Shown here piece after piece: positions 1 through 6,974 of a stretch of DNA of 13,198 nucleotides. Location: NCBI GenBank assembly GCA_001303705.1, contig LJUI01000068.1, positions 1 to 13,198 on the forward strand, read 5' to 3'. Under the pieces are notes generated by a model, which was not told the origin of the DNA, did no database searches, and saw nothing but the letters and a program-made list of their open reading frames with translations. The DNA is from a candidate division TA06 bacterium SM23_40 (lineage in GTDB: Bacteria; LJUI01; SM1-40). Within the stretch, counting starts at the first letter, position 1. Each line of letters opens with the position of its first letter. The translations under genes were made by a program, and so were the position numbers.

Positions 1-291
1 TATGATTCGGTTCACTGGGAGAATTCGGATCGTGCGGGGTGGACAGAGCACTCCCGGCGTCTGGACTTTTTCGGGCTGCCGTCCCGGTGCACGATACGGA
101 TCTACACGTTGGATGGTGATCTGGTGGACACCGTCGACCATCCGAGCGGTGAGGCGATGGCGACGGCGTCGAGCGAGCCGTGGAATCTGATATCGCGCGA
201 CATACAGGCGATCGTATCGGGAGTGTATCTGTTTTCGGTCGAGTATGATAATGGGGACGTGCAGGTAGGAAAATTCGTGGTGATCAAGTAA
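1..291 (+). CDS. C-terminal end of an exported protein with FlgD-like/sorting-type tail (partial)
   Basis: The frame is open from the first base and ends with TAA at 289-291, so the gene starts left of the window; 96 residues are visible. The tail reads as a small beta-sandwich: IRIYTLDGDLVDTV, then a WNLISRD turn, SGVYLFSVE, and a final GKFVVIK. This order (IYTLxG, then W-N/D, then GVYLY, then a K-[FI]-V-[VL]-I end) is typical of the FlgD-like / type A sorting-type domains that close secreted or surface proteins in FCB-group bacteria. The catalytic or binding part lies outside the window, so no function can be given. A strong hairpin 47 nt after the stop probably ends its transcript, so it is likely not part of the mre operon. 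The next gene with such a tail is the C25 peptidase at the other end of the window, but the two tails differ clearly in sequence. Confidence 0.8.
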   Translation, partial: YDSVHWENSDRAGWTEHSRRLDFFGLPSRCTIRIYTLDGDLVDTVDHPSGEAMATASSEPWNLISRDIQAIVSGVYLFSVEYDNGDVQVGKFVVIK

Positions 292-337
292 TGTGGAGGC
301 GCGGTCACCTGAGAGGGCCGTAGAAGAGCTTATCGGT

Positions 338-376
338 CAGCGGGATTGGCGGTATCGTCGATCCCGCTGCTCTTTG
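338..376 (+). terminator. Probable intrinsic terminator of the upstream exported-protein gene
   Basis: A perfect 9-bp GC-rich inverted repeat, CAGCGGGAT (338-346) and ATCCCGCTG (361-369), encloses a 14-nt loop and is followed by CTCTTT. The T-tract is short, so termination may be weak or assisted. It lies 47 nt after the stop of the gene that ends at 291. Confidence 0.5.
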
Positions 377-452
377 GTGTCAAGCCGCTCGGCAGGCAGA
401 GGGATTTCGGCGAGCGTCGAGGATCTCGGGGCAATTTCGGCTGAGAAATCAG

Positions 453-481
453 TTGACGCTAACGTGGCTCTATGTTAGCTT
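453..481 (+). promoter_or_regulatory. Candidate sigma70-type promoter for the mre operon
   Basis: TTGACG (453-458) is followed after exactly 17 nt by TAGCTT (476-481), with an upstream TGn (473-475) forming an extended -10 element. The -35 is 5 of 6 to consensus and the -10 only 3 of 6. Transcription would start near 488, about 130 nt before mreB. It is the best candidate I see in 292-616. It overlaps the inverted repeat described separately, which could instead be a terminator. Confidence 0.4.
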
Positions 482-483
482 TT
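458..483 (+). other. Inverted repeat overlapping the mre promoter candidate (operator or terminator)
   Basis: GCTAAC (458-463) and GTTAGC (474-479) are a perfect 6-bp inverted repeat. As RNA the stem extends by G.U, U-A and G.U pairs to 9 bp closed by a GCTC tetraloop, and it is followed directly by TTTT (480-483). It spans the spacer between the -35 and -10 candidates. As DNA it could be a binding site for a dimeric regulator; as RNA it looks like a small intrinsic terminator for readthrough from the left. The sequence alone does not decide. Confidence 0.4.
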
Positions 484-502
484 GCGGTGAAGAGAAGGAT
501 GT

Positions 503-523
503 CCGGCGTCCGTCTGTCGCCGG
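503..523 (+). other. Hairpin in the mreB leader
   Basis: CCGGCG (503-508) and CGCCGG (518-523) form a perfect 6-bp stem with a 9-nt loop. It would lie in the 5' untranslated leader of mreB if transcription starts near 488. No T-run follows, so it is not a terminator. No riboswitch family is recognised. Confidence 0.3.
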
Positions 524-602
524 CACAGGGGATTCGGCGTCTGTACAAGTCTGACGAGGTCGAGGCAACCCATGAGAGCACAGACTATCGAAGCAGCCCG
601 AG

Positions 603-607
603 AGGAG
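603..607 (+). promoter_or_regulatory. Ribosome binding site that sets the mreB start at 617
   Basis: AGGAG lies 9 nt before ATG 617. It favours this ATG over the in-frame ATG at 572, which has only a weak CGAGG upstream and would add 15 residues (MRAQTIEAAREESGG) that are not typical of MreB. Confidence 0.6.
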
Positions 608-616
608 AGCGGTGGA

Positions 617-1663
617 ATGTTTGGCGGCTTCTGGCACTCAGTGTCGGGGTTCTTCACCAACGAGGTGGCTATCGATCTGGGAACTGCCACTACGCTCATC
701 TACGTGCGCGGCCGCGGGATCGTGCTGAATGAGCCATCTGTGGTAGCGATCGACAAGGCGACGGGCAAGACCATCGCCGTGGGCACAGAGGCGAAGAAGA
801 TGCTCGGCAAGACGCCCGGAGATATCGCCGCGATCAGGCCGATGAAAGATGGCGTTATTGCCGATTTCGAGGTGACCGAGGAGATGCTGCGCGGATTCAT
901 CTCCAAGATCCAGCGCAAGCGGATATTCATACGGCCCAGGGTGATCGTCTGCGTGCCATCTGGTATCACTGAGGTCGAGAAGCGAGCGGTACGTGACTCA
1001 GTGGAACACGCGGGCGCCCGCGAGGTCTACCTCGTCCAGGAGCCGGTCGCCGCGGCAGTAGGTGTGGGGCTCCCTGTCGATTCGCCGTCCGGGAATATGG
1101 TGGTCGATATCGGAGGCGGTACAACTGAGATCGCTGTAATCGCGCTCTCGGGCATCGTCTCGAACAGCACGATTCGTGTCGCCGGGGACGAGATGGATGA
1201 AGCGGTGTGGAATTACGTCAAGAAGACCTACAACGTGCTGATCGGCGAGCAGACCGCAGAGGCCATCAAGCTCAAGGTGGGATCGGCCTATCCCGTCGGT
1301 GACGAGGAGGAGATGGAGATCAGGGGACGTGACCTCGTAGCGGGGATACCGAAGACTCTGAGAATAAGCTCTGTTGAAATCAGGGAAGCTCTCAGGGAGA
1401 CGGTCTACATGATAGTGGAGGCGATGAAGCTTGCGCTGGAGAAGACGCCGCCCGAACTGGCAGCTGACATCGTCGATAAGGGGATCGTCATGACAGGCGG
1501 TGGGTCTCTCCTCAAGGGGCTCGATGCGCTGTTACGAGAGGAGACGAATCTCCCGATTAATGTTGCGGAGAATCCGACTGAGTGTGTCGTGCTCGGCACG
1601 GGGAGGATTCTCGAAAACCTGAACGCGTTCGAGAAAGTGCTCATTCGAAGCAGGAAGGAATAG
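617..1663 (+). CDS. mreB: Rod shape-determining protein MreB (bacterial actin homologue)
   Basis: A 348-residue actin-fold ATPase. It polymerises on the inner face of the cytoplasmic membrane and positions the lateral-wall synthesis machine. Visible motifs are phosphate loop 1 DLGTATT (20-26), the family segment GIVLNEPSVVAI (34-45), QEP (141-143), phosphate loop 2 DIGGGTTEIAV (164-174), the GDEMDEAV helix (190-197) and the adenosine motif MTGGGSLLKG (292-301). The N-terminus MFGGFWHSVSGFF looks like the amphipathic membrane-binding stretch of MreB. Length matches the family (about 345). The start at 617 was chosen for its AGGAG and for this N-terminus; an upstream in-frame ATG at 572 is the alternative. 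It is the first gene of the mreBCD-mrdA-rodA-lgt operon, and mreC begins 1 nt after its stop. One small oddity is Thr25 where MreB usually has Asn (DLGTANT). Confidence 0.97.
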   Translation: MFGGFWHSVSGFFTNEVAIDLGTATTLIYVRGRGIVLNEPSVVAIDKATGKTIAVGTEAKKMLGKTPGDIAAIRPMKDGVIADFEVTEEMLRGFISKIQRKRIFIRPRVIVCVPSGITEVEKRAVRDSVEHAGAREVYLVQEPVAAAVGVGLPVDSPSGNMVVDIGGGTTEIAVIALSGIVSNSTIRVAGDEMDEAVWNYVKKTYNVLIGEQTAEAIKLKVGSAYPVGDEEEMEIRGRDLVAGIPKTLRISSVEIREALRETVYMIVEAMKLALEKTPPELAADIVDKGIVMTGGGSLLKGLDALLREETNLPINVAENPTECVVLGTGRILENLNAFEKVLIRSRKE

Positions 1664-1664
1664 G

Positions 1665-2558
1665 ATGCAGCGATTGGTCGATCTTCTCGTACGGTACCGA
1701 GATCAATCACTCTTCACTGTTCTCTTGCTGGCCTCGGTGAGCATGCTGCTTCTGCGCGAGGACTTGAAGATGGAGGGCGCCAGGGTCGTATCGAGCGTCC
1801 TCTTTGCTCCAATTCAGAGGGTGGTCGTGTTGGCGAGGGACATCGTCGACCTGCGCCAAGAGAACCGTCGGCTCTCGATGCTCGTGATGAAACTCGCCTA
1901 CCAGAATGACCAGCTGGCAGAGCTGCAGTATGAGAACGAGAGGCTGCGGGGATTAATCGAGTTCAAGGAGAAGAGCCGTTTCGTAGTGCTGCCGGCAGAG
2001 GTCATCGGCCGAAGTCCGAGTCGCGTGAGCTCCTCGGTCCTCATCGATCGAGGGAGCCGGGACGGTGTCGAGAGGAACATGGCCGTGGTGACGGCTGAGG
2101 GCGTTGTCGGTAAGACGATCGATGTCTATCCCGAAACAGCCCTCGTCCAGACTCTCATTGATCGCAACTCCCGAGTGAGCTGTGTCGTCTCCAGGAGCAG
2201 GGTCGTTGGTATCCTAGCCTGGCATGGCGGCTTCCTCTGCACGCTCGAGATGATTCCCGAACAGGGCGACGTTGAGGTGGGGGATCTCGTGGTCACCTCC
2301 GGTCTTGGTGGCGTCTTCCCAAAGGGGCTGCGTGTGGGCACCGTGGTCGAAGTCGGTGCCGAGGCCCAGGGGTTGTTCCGCAGAGTAATCGTGAGAGTCT
2401 CGGCAGATCTGTCGAAGGTGGAGGAAGTCTTCGTGATTGCAGGAGGTGGTCTGGGAGAGGCACTCGAGCTGGAGCCCGAGACCCGTCCAGCGCTCTCCAC
2501 AACCGTGACTGAAGGCGAGGCCGAGCGGTCTCTCATCGTCGAAGGGGATATCGAATGA
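1665..2558 (+). CDS. mreC: Rod shape-determining protein MreC
   Basis: A 297-residue bitopic membrane protein that scaffolds the elongasome in the periplasm and contacts PBP2. Visible features are a short cytoplasmic N-terminus, one membrane segment at about 14-30 (SLFTVLLLASVSMLLL), a coiled coil at about 60-101 rich in Glu, Arg, Asn and Leu (RQENRRLSMLVMKL, QLAELQYENERLRGLIEF), then the double beta-barrel domain at about 104-270. That domain carries family signatures such as GRSPSR, LIDRGSRDGV, EGVVGKTIDV and GDLVVTSGLGGVFPKGLRVG. The last 25-30 residues are acidic and low in structure. ATG 1665 has a strong AGGAAGGA just upstream, inside the mreB 3' end, so translation is probably coupled. 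Its stop overlaps the mreD start by 4 nt (ATGA). Length is usual for the family. Confidence 0.96.
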   Translation: MQRLVDLLVRYRDQSLFTVLLLASVSMLLLREDLKMEGARVVSSVLFAPIQRVVVLARDIVDLRQENRRLSMLVMKLAYQNDQLAELQYENERLRGLIEFKEKSRFVVLPAEVIGRSPSRVSSSVLIDRGSRDGVERNMAVVTAEGVVGKTIDVYPETALVQTLIDRNSRVSCVVSRSRVVGILAWHGGFLCTLEMIPEQGDVEVGDLVVTSGLGGVFPKGLRVGTVVEVGAEAQGLFRRVIVRVSADLSKVEEVFVIAGGGLGEALELEPETRPALSTTVTEGEAERSLIVEGDIE

Positions 2559-3049
2559 GGAAGTTCGCCGCTACGATTCTCATCGTAGTCGCGGCACTGT
2601 CCCTCCAGATGAGTCCGCTCAATATCGGGGAGATACTCGGCGTTCGTCCTGACTTGTTGCTCATCGTGCTCATCTATCTCTCCCTTGCCGAAGGGAGGAA
2701 GTGGGGCAGCGTATCGGGCTTCGCGATCGGATTCGTGCAGGATCTATACCAGGCACCGGACCAGCTCGGACTCAATGCCCTCATCAAAGTTCTGGTCGGA
2801 TTCTTCCTCGGATCTCTCAAGGGACGTATCTACCTGAAGGGCTTGTCCGAAAGGTGGGCGATTGTCTTCGCCGTCTGTTTCGCGCACGATCTGCTCTATT
2901 ATCTGATCTACTTCTCGTTTCGTTTCCCGCCCTTCTTGTCCACTATGATCCGTTTTGCCCTGCCTGGGGCGATCTACTCGGCCACCGTCGGTAGTCTCTT
3001 GTTCATACTGCTCGATCGCCTCCGGATGTGGAGGACAGCGCCGACATGA
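2555..3049 (+). CDS. mreD: Rod shape-determining protein MreD
   Basis: A 164-residue polytopic inner-membrane protein of the elongasome, with about five hydrophobic segments (near 5-22, 33-48, 52-70, 75-92 and two in 105-160). The MreD pattern is visible: RPDLLLIVLIYLSL, then GSVSGFAIGFVQDLYQ, with the G-x-x-x-G-F-x-x-D motif, then LGLNALIKVLVGFFLG and LKGRIY. Length is normal for the family (160-170). The start overlaps the mreC stop by 4 nt and has AAGGGG 7 nt upstream. The stop overlaps the preferred mrdA start by 4 nt in the same way. Its biochemical role in the complex is not well defined in any organism. Confidence 0.93.
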   Translation: MRKFAATILIVVAALSLQMSPLNIGEILGVRPDLLLIVLIYLSLAEGRKWGSVSGFAIGFVQDLYQAPDQLGLNALIKVLVGFFLGSLKGRIYLKGLSERWAIVFAVCFAHDLLYYLIYFSFRFPPFLSTMIRFALPGAIYSATVGSLLFILLDRLRMWRTAPT

Positions 3050-4842
3050 GGATGGCAGAAGACTACGGGCAGGAGCAGAGGAGGCGGCAGCTTATCGTTG
3101 TCATCGGGATCGCCTTCGTTCTGCTTGTTGGGCGTATTGCGCAACTGCAGATCGTTGAAGGAGCACGGTACGAGGAGCTCTCTGAGCGTAACCGGATCCG
3201 CATGATTCTGAATCCTGCCCCGAGGGGTGTCATCCTCGACCGGAACGGCAGAGTCCTCGTCGATTCCCGGCCTGGCTACGTGATCGCCGTGGTGCCCGAT
3301 GTGGTCGAGGCCGACACGGGGACCATAGCCAAGCTCGCCGGAGTGCTCGATGTGCCGATCGAGGAGATACACGAGAGGATTACGGGTAGGGATGTGCACC
3401 CTCTGGAGCCCGTGAAGATTGCCAGAGGAGTGGGGATCGAAATCGTTTCTGTAATAGAGGAGCACCGTTCTGACTTATCAGGAGTGATGGTCGAGGCTGA
3501 GCCGATACGGCAATATCGGTTCGGAGCCTTAGCCAGTCACTTGCTCGGCTATCTCGGAGAGGTGTCGGAGAAAGAGATCCTCACCCTTCGAGAACGGGGC
3601 TACCATTATGGCGATCTCATAGGGCGCACAGGAGTGGAGGAAGCGTTCGAGGAGTACCTGAGAGGTGCGGAGGGTGTGGAGTTCGTCGAAGTCGACGCGC
3701 GGGGACGGGAGATCGGCCCCCTTCCCGGCAAGGAGACCGTCTACCCGACGCCCGGATCCACCGTCCATCTGACGATAGACTACGAGCTCCAGTTGGTCCT
3801 CGAGGACGAATTGGAGGTGTACGATGCCGGGGCCGCGATCGCCCTTGATCCTCGGAGCGGCGACGTACTCGCGATGGTCTCGGTTCCCGACTTCGATCCA
3901 AATCGTCTCTCTTTCCGCATCGCGCCGGAGGAGTGGTCGTCGCTGCGGCGAGATCCTCTTTCTCCATTGTGGAACCGCGCGATCTGGAGCTGCTACCCCC
4001 CGGGCTCGACCCTCAAGGTGGCCACGGCAGCCGCTGCGCTGGAGGAAGGACTGATAGATGCCCGGACTCGTCTGACCCCCTGCCAGGGCGGCCTCCAATA
4101 TGGACGTCGCAGGTTCAAGTGCTGGCGGCCTGAGGGACATGGGTCATTGATGACGGTAGAGGCAATCGTCCAATCGTGTGACGTCTTCTTCTATCAGGTC
4201 GGCAGCAAGCTCGGTGTTGACCGGCTCTCCCGGCATCTGAGACGATACGGCTTCGGTACGCCGACGGGTATCGATCTTGCGGGCGAGGCCAGCGGACTGG
4301 TTGCCGACATCACTTGGTACGATCGTAGATACGGCGAGGGCGGATGGTCCCCCGGGGTAGCGCTCAATCTTGCCATCGGACAGGGAGAGACGCTAGTCAC
4401 TCCGCTCCAGTTAGCCTCGTTCTGCGGTGCGCTCGCGGTCGGCGGAGAGGTCCACATACCTCACGTGCTCGACCGGATCGTCGACCGGAGGGGGAGGTTG
4501 TTGAAGGAGGCGAGTCGCGGCGAGTTGACTCTCAATCTGACTCCAGCAACGCTCGACGTATTGCGCGAGGCTATGTGGGGAGTGGTCAACGACGAAAAGG
4601 GAACGGGCCAGCTGGCAGGGGTCGCCGGTTGGGACGTCTGCGGGAAGACGGGGACCGCCCAGAATCCGCATGGTGAGGACCACAGCTGGTTCGTCGGATA
4701 TGCCCCGATGGAGGATCCATCTATAGTCATCGCCGTGGTCGTCGAAAACGCGGGGCACGGTGGATCTGTGGCAGCTCCCATCGTGGGCAGAGCTATGCGG
4801 CATTACCTCTTGAGCATGTCGCATGTGGCGGCTGCCAGGTGA
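3046..4842 (+). CDS. mrdA: Penicillin-binding protein 2 (elongation-specific transpeptidase)
   Basis: A 598-residue class B PBP that cross-links peptidoglycan made by RodA. It has a single membrane anchor at about 14-32 (RQLIVVIGIAFVLLVGRI) followed by the non-catalytic dimerisation region, with PRGVILDRNGRVL near 59-71 and the segment SHLLGYLGEVSEKE. The transpeptidase domain carries all three active-site motifs: S321-T-L-K324, with Ser321 the acylated nucleophile; S377-C-D379; and K534-T-G536 in GKTGTAQNP. The pair of cysteines in LTPCQGGLQYG and FKCWRPEGHGSL matches the PBP2 form seen outside enterobacteria. I chose ATG 3046 because it makes an ATGA overlap with mreD, like the mreC/mreD junction, with GGAGG 11 nt upstream. 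A GTG at 3028 (adding MEDSAD) is possible. rodA starts 55 nt after its stop, the usual partner order. Confidence 0.96.
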   Translation: MRMAEDYGQEQRRRQLIVVIGIAFVLLVGRIAQLQIVEGARYEELSERNRIRMILNPAPRGVILDRNGRVLVDSRPGYVIAVVPDVVEADTGTIAKLAGVLDVPIEEIHERITGRDVHPLEPVKIARGVGIEIVSVIEEHRSDLSGVMVEAEPIRQYRFGALASHLLGYLGEVSEKEILTLRERGYHYGDLIGRTGVEEAFEEYLRGAEGVEFVEVDARGREIGPLPGKETVYPTPGSTVHLTIDYELQLVLEDELEVYDAGAAIALDPRSGDVLAMVSVPDFDPNRLSFRIAPEEWSSLRRDPLSPLWNRAIWSCYPPGSTLKVATAAAALEEGLIDARTRLTPCQGGLQYGRRRFKCWRPEGHGSLMTVEAIVQSCDVFFYQVGSKLGVDRLSRHLRRYGFGTPTGIDLAGEASGLVADITWYDRRYGEGGWSPGVALNLAIGQGETLVTPLQLASFCGALAVGGEVHIPHVLDRIVDRRGRLLKEASRGELTLNLTPATLDVLREAMWGVVNDEKGTGQLAGVAGWDVCGKTGTAQNPHGEDHSWFVGYAPMEDPSIVIAVVVENAGHGGSVAAPIVGRAMRHYLLSMSHVAAAR

Positions 4843-4884
4843 GACACGAGGTTCGGCCGCTGCATACGGGGTCCGATGACGGAC

Positions 4885-4889
4885 AGGAG
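4885..4889 (+). promoter_or_regulatory. Ribosome binding site supporting the GTG start of rodA
   Basis: AGGAG sits 8 nt before GTG 4898. The only nearby ATG (4876) is out of frame, and an in-frame TGA at 4877 blocks any longer version, so the GTG is the first possible start. Confidence 0.7.
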
Positions 4890-4897
4890 TCTCTGGC

Positions 4898-6097
4898 GTG
4901 AGAGAAGCAGAGATCGTGATGCTCGTTGTCGTCGTGCTGCTCTCGGTCTTCGGGGTGGTGATGATCAATAGCGCGACACGAGGAGATCCGGCTCTGGAAG
5001 GGTATGTGAGGCGACAGATCCTCTGGCTCTGTATCGGGTTGGTGGGTCTGGTCGCGGCCGCGGTCGTGCCCTACCGGCTTTTCGAGGCCTTTGCCTATCC
5101 TCTGTATGCAGCTGTCCTCATCCTTCTCGTTCTGCTGCTGCTCGAACCCGCCTCGTTCGGGGCGAGACGGTGGATCGGTGTAGGACCGTTGCACTTTCAG
5201 CCATCGGAAATTGCGAAACTCGTAGTCATCTTCACGGTGGCGAAGTTGCTCGCCGGGCGAAAGCGCGGAGAGTCGAGGAGAAGAGATATCCTGTTCGTAG
5301 CAGCGGTTGTCGCCCTTCCCGCAGTTCTGATCCTTCTCGAGCCCGATCTCGGCACGGCGGCGAGCCTGGGGGCCCCCCTCATCCTCATGCTTTTCTGGAG
5401 GCGCGTCAATATCGCATACCTGCTCCTTCTCGTCGCGCCGCTCATCAGTCTGGTTACCGCCTTCTCGCTCATCACCTGGGCGGTATTCATGATCGCCCTC
5501 GTCGTCATCCTATATGCAGCACGGGTGCGGGTCATCGACGCCCTCACAGTCTTTCTTACCAGTTCGGTAGCCGGTATCATCACTCCTTTGGCATGGTCCC
5601 TGCTCAAGGATTACCACCGGAGGAGGATACTGGCTTTTCTGAATCCGGACCTTGACCCCCGCGGAGCAGGATGGCATCTCCTCCAATCGAAGATCGCCAT
5701 CGGCTCCGGCGGGCTGCTCGGGAAGGGGTATCTGGCGGGAACCCAGAAGAAGCTGGCCTTTCTTCCGGAACGCCACACAGATTTCATATTCTCGGTGATC
5801 GGCGAGGAGTTCGGCTTGATCGGCGTACTTGTATTGATGGGCCTGTACTTCATCCTCATCTACCTGGGGCTGCGCAATGCAGCTGAGGCGAGAAATCCGT
5901 TTGCCTCCCTGGTCGCTGTCGGGATCGTTTCGATCTTGACATTCCAGATATTCGTCAATATCGGCGTCGTGACAGGATTAATGCCGGTGACAGGGATTCC
6001 CCTCCCCTTTGTCACCTATGGGGGTTCTTCACTTATGACGGCATTGGCCATGGTCGGCGTGTTGATGAATGTTGGCCGGCGGCGTTTCGAGTACTAG
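4898..6097 (+). CDS. rodA: Peptidoglycan glycosyltransferase RodA (SEDS family)
   Basis: A 399-residue polytopic SEDS protein that polymerises lipid II into glycan strands during cell elongation, working with PBP2. It is hydrophobic throughout, with about ten membrane segments. SEDS hallmarks are GARRWIGVGPLHFQPSE (Glu104, Lys107 of the QPSEIAK motif), EPDLGTA (148-154), GAGWHLLQSKIAIGSGG, the GKGYLAGTQKKLAFLPERHTDF loop with Asp295 in HTDF (the aspartate essential in studied RodA proteins), GEEFGLIG, and the C-terminal GIPLPFVTYGGSS. The version with RHTDFIFSVIGEEFG is RodA rather than FtsW, and the mrdA-rodA order agrees. It starts with GTG behind AGGAG. Length is slightly above the usual 370-380 because of the loops in the middle. 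lgt follows after a 67-nt gap. Confidence 0.96.
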   Translation: MREAEIVMLVVVVLLSVFGVVMINSATRGDPALEGYVRRQILWLCIGLVGLVAAAVVPYRLFEAFAYPLYAAVLILLVLLLLEPASFGARRWIGVGPLHFQPSEIAKLVVIFTVAKLLAGRKRGESRRRDILFVAAVVALPAVLILLEPDLGTAASLGAPLILMLFWRRVNIAYLLLLVAPLISLVTAFSLITWAVFMIALVVILYAARVRVIDALTVFLTSSVAGIITPLAWSLLKDYHRRRILAFLNPDLDPRGAGWHLLQSKIAIGSGGLLGKGYLAGTQKKLAFLPERHTDFIFSVIGEEFGLIGVLVLMGLYFILIYLGLRNAAEARNPFASLVAVGIVSILTFQIFVNIGVVTGLMPVTGIPLPFVTYGGSSLMTALAMVGVLMNVGRRRFEY

Positions 6098-6149
6098 CCC
6101 GGAGGCTATCTGGCGGGCGATTCGCGCGGACGAGGCTTCGTCCCTCCAA

Positions 6150-6156
6150 AGGAAAG
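6150..6156 (+). promoter_or_regulatory. Ribosome binding site supporting a TTG start for lgt
   Basis: AGGAAAG lies 8 nt before TTG 6165. The Lgt N-terminus (KPILIDLGPLSIHSYGLM) begins right at this TTG. The upstream in-frame ATG at 6069 would add 32 polar residues and overlap rodA by 29 nt. Confidence 0.6.
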
Positions 6157-6164
6157 AAAGTGCG

Positions 6165-6962
6165 TTGAAACCTATTCTGATCGATCTCGGCCCGCTATCC
6201 ATTCACAGCTATGGCCTCATGTTGGCCATTGCCTTCCTTGTCGGCATCGGCTTCGTGATGAGACGTATGGCACGATATGGTGTAGACACGACGCCTATTG
6301 CCGATCTGGCCATCGTCGTGCTCCTCAGTGCCGTCGCGGGCGCGCGACTCATGTTTGTCCTGTTTCATCTGTCGGACTACATCCAGCGGCCGCTCGACGT
6401 GTTCGTGATCTGGAAGGGCGGCCTTCAGCTGTATGGGGGGCTCATTCCTGCCATCATCGCTGGCGCGGTCTTCCTCCGCCTGAAACGGCTTCCCCTGGGG
6501 CAGGTCGCTGATAGCGTGGCAATGGCCTTCTTCCTCGGCGTCTTCTTCACGCGGATCGGCTGTTTCCTCAATGGATGTTGCTTCGGCCATCCTACGGACA
6601 TGGCGTGGGGGGTACGTTTCCCCGCGGGGTGTGCAGCGAGCTACTTCCTCCCGGGCCAGCGGCTCCATCCGACACAGCTCTATTCGGCCCTGGCCGGTCT
6701 CGCCACCTTCGGCCTGCTCCTTGCGCTAGAGCGGTGGAGCAGGAAGCCGGGCGTCATCTTCTCGGCAGGCCTCGTCCTGTACGGGCTCGGTCGAACTATC
6801 CTCGATTTCTTTCGCTTCTATGAGGAGAGCAACGTCGTGATGCGGCTCGATTCAGCAGTCATCAATGTGAACCAGATCGTGAGCCTGGCTCTCATCGTTG
6901 CAGGGGTGGTCATGATGGCGATGCTGATGCGGAGGGGCGGGAAAGGCTTGCGAGAACCGTAG
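6165..6962 (+). CDS. lgt: Prolipoprotein diacylglyceryl transferase Lgt
   Basis: A 265-residue integral membrane enzyme that transfers diacylglyceryl from phosphatidylglycerol to the lipobox cysteine of prolipoproteins, the first step of lipoprotein maturation. There are about seven hydrophobic segments. Motifs are IHSYGLMLAIAF (13-24), AGARLMFVL near 58-66, WKGGLQLYGGL (83-93), the Lgt signature region FFTRIGCFLNGCCFG (127-141) with Arg130, HPTQLY (168-173), and the second essential-Arg region GLGRTILDFFR (207-217). The N-G-C-C-F-G form, rather than GNFINGE, is common outside gamma-proteobacteria. The proposed TTG start has AGGAAAG upstream; an ATG at 6069 gives a 297-residue alternative. 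As the last gene of the mre operon it is probably cotranscribed with rodA. Only 12 bp separate its stop from the stop of the convergent pgi gene, and I see no terminator there. Confidence 0.94.
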   Translation: MKPILIDLGPLSIHSYGLMLAIAFLVGIGFVMRRMARYGVDTTPIADLAIVVLLSAVAGARLMFVLFHLSDYIQRPLDVFVIWKGGLQLYGGLIPAIIAGAVFLRLKRLPLGQVADSVAMAFFLGVFFTRIGCFLNGCCFGHPTDMAWGVRFPAGCAASYFLPGQRLHPTQLYSALAGLATFGLLLALERWSRKPGVIFSAGLVLYGLGRTILDFFRFYEESNVVMRLDSAVINVNQIVSLALIVAGVVMMAMLMRRGGKGLREP

Positions 6963-6974
6963 TGGGTCGGACTC

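Noticed and set aside
292-616. tRNA or known riboswitch in the mre leader
   Set aside because: The hairpins present do not form a cloverleaf or any riboswitch core that I recognise.
472-732. Small plus-strand gene before and overlapping mreB
   Set aside because: It overlaps the conserved mreB N-terminus in another frame and has no family resemblance; the region is better read as leader.
4411-4968. Open frame of 185 codons on the minus strand over mrdA/rodA
   Set aside because: Antisense to conserved PBP2 and RodA coding sequence, with a low-complexity Thr/Ser-rich start and no ribosome site support.
6963-6974. Bidirectional terminator between lgt and pgi
   Set aside because: Only 12 bp separate the stops and no hairpin or T-run is visible across the junction.
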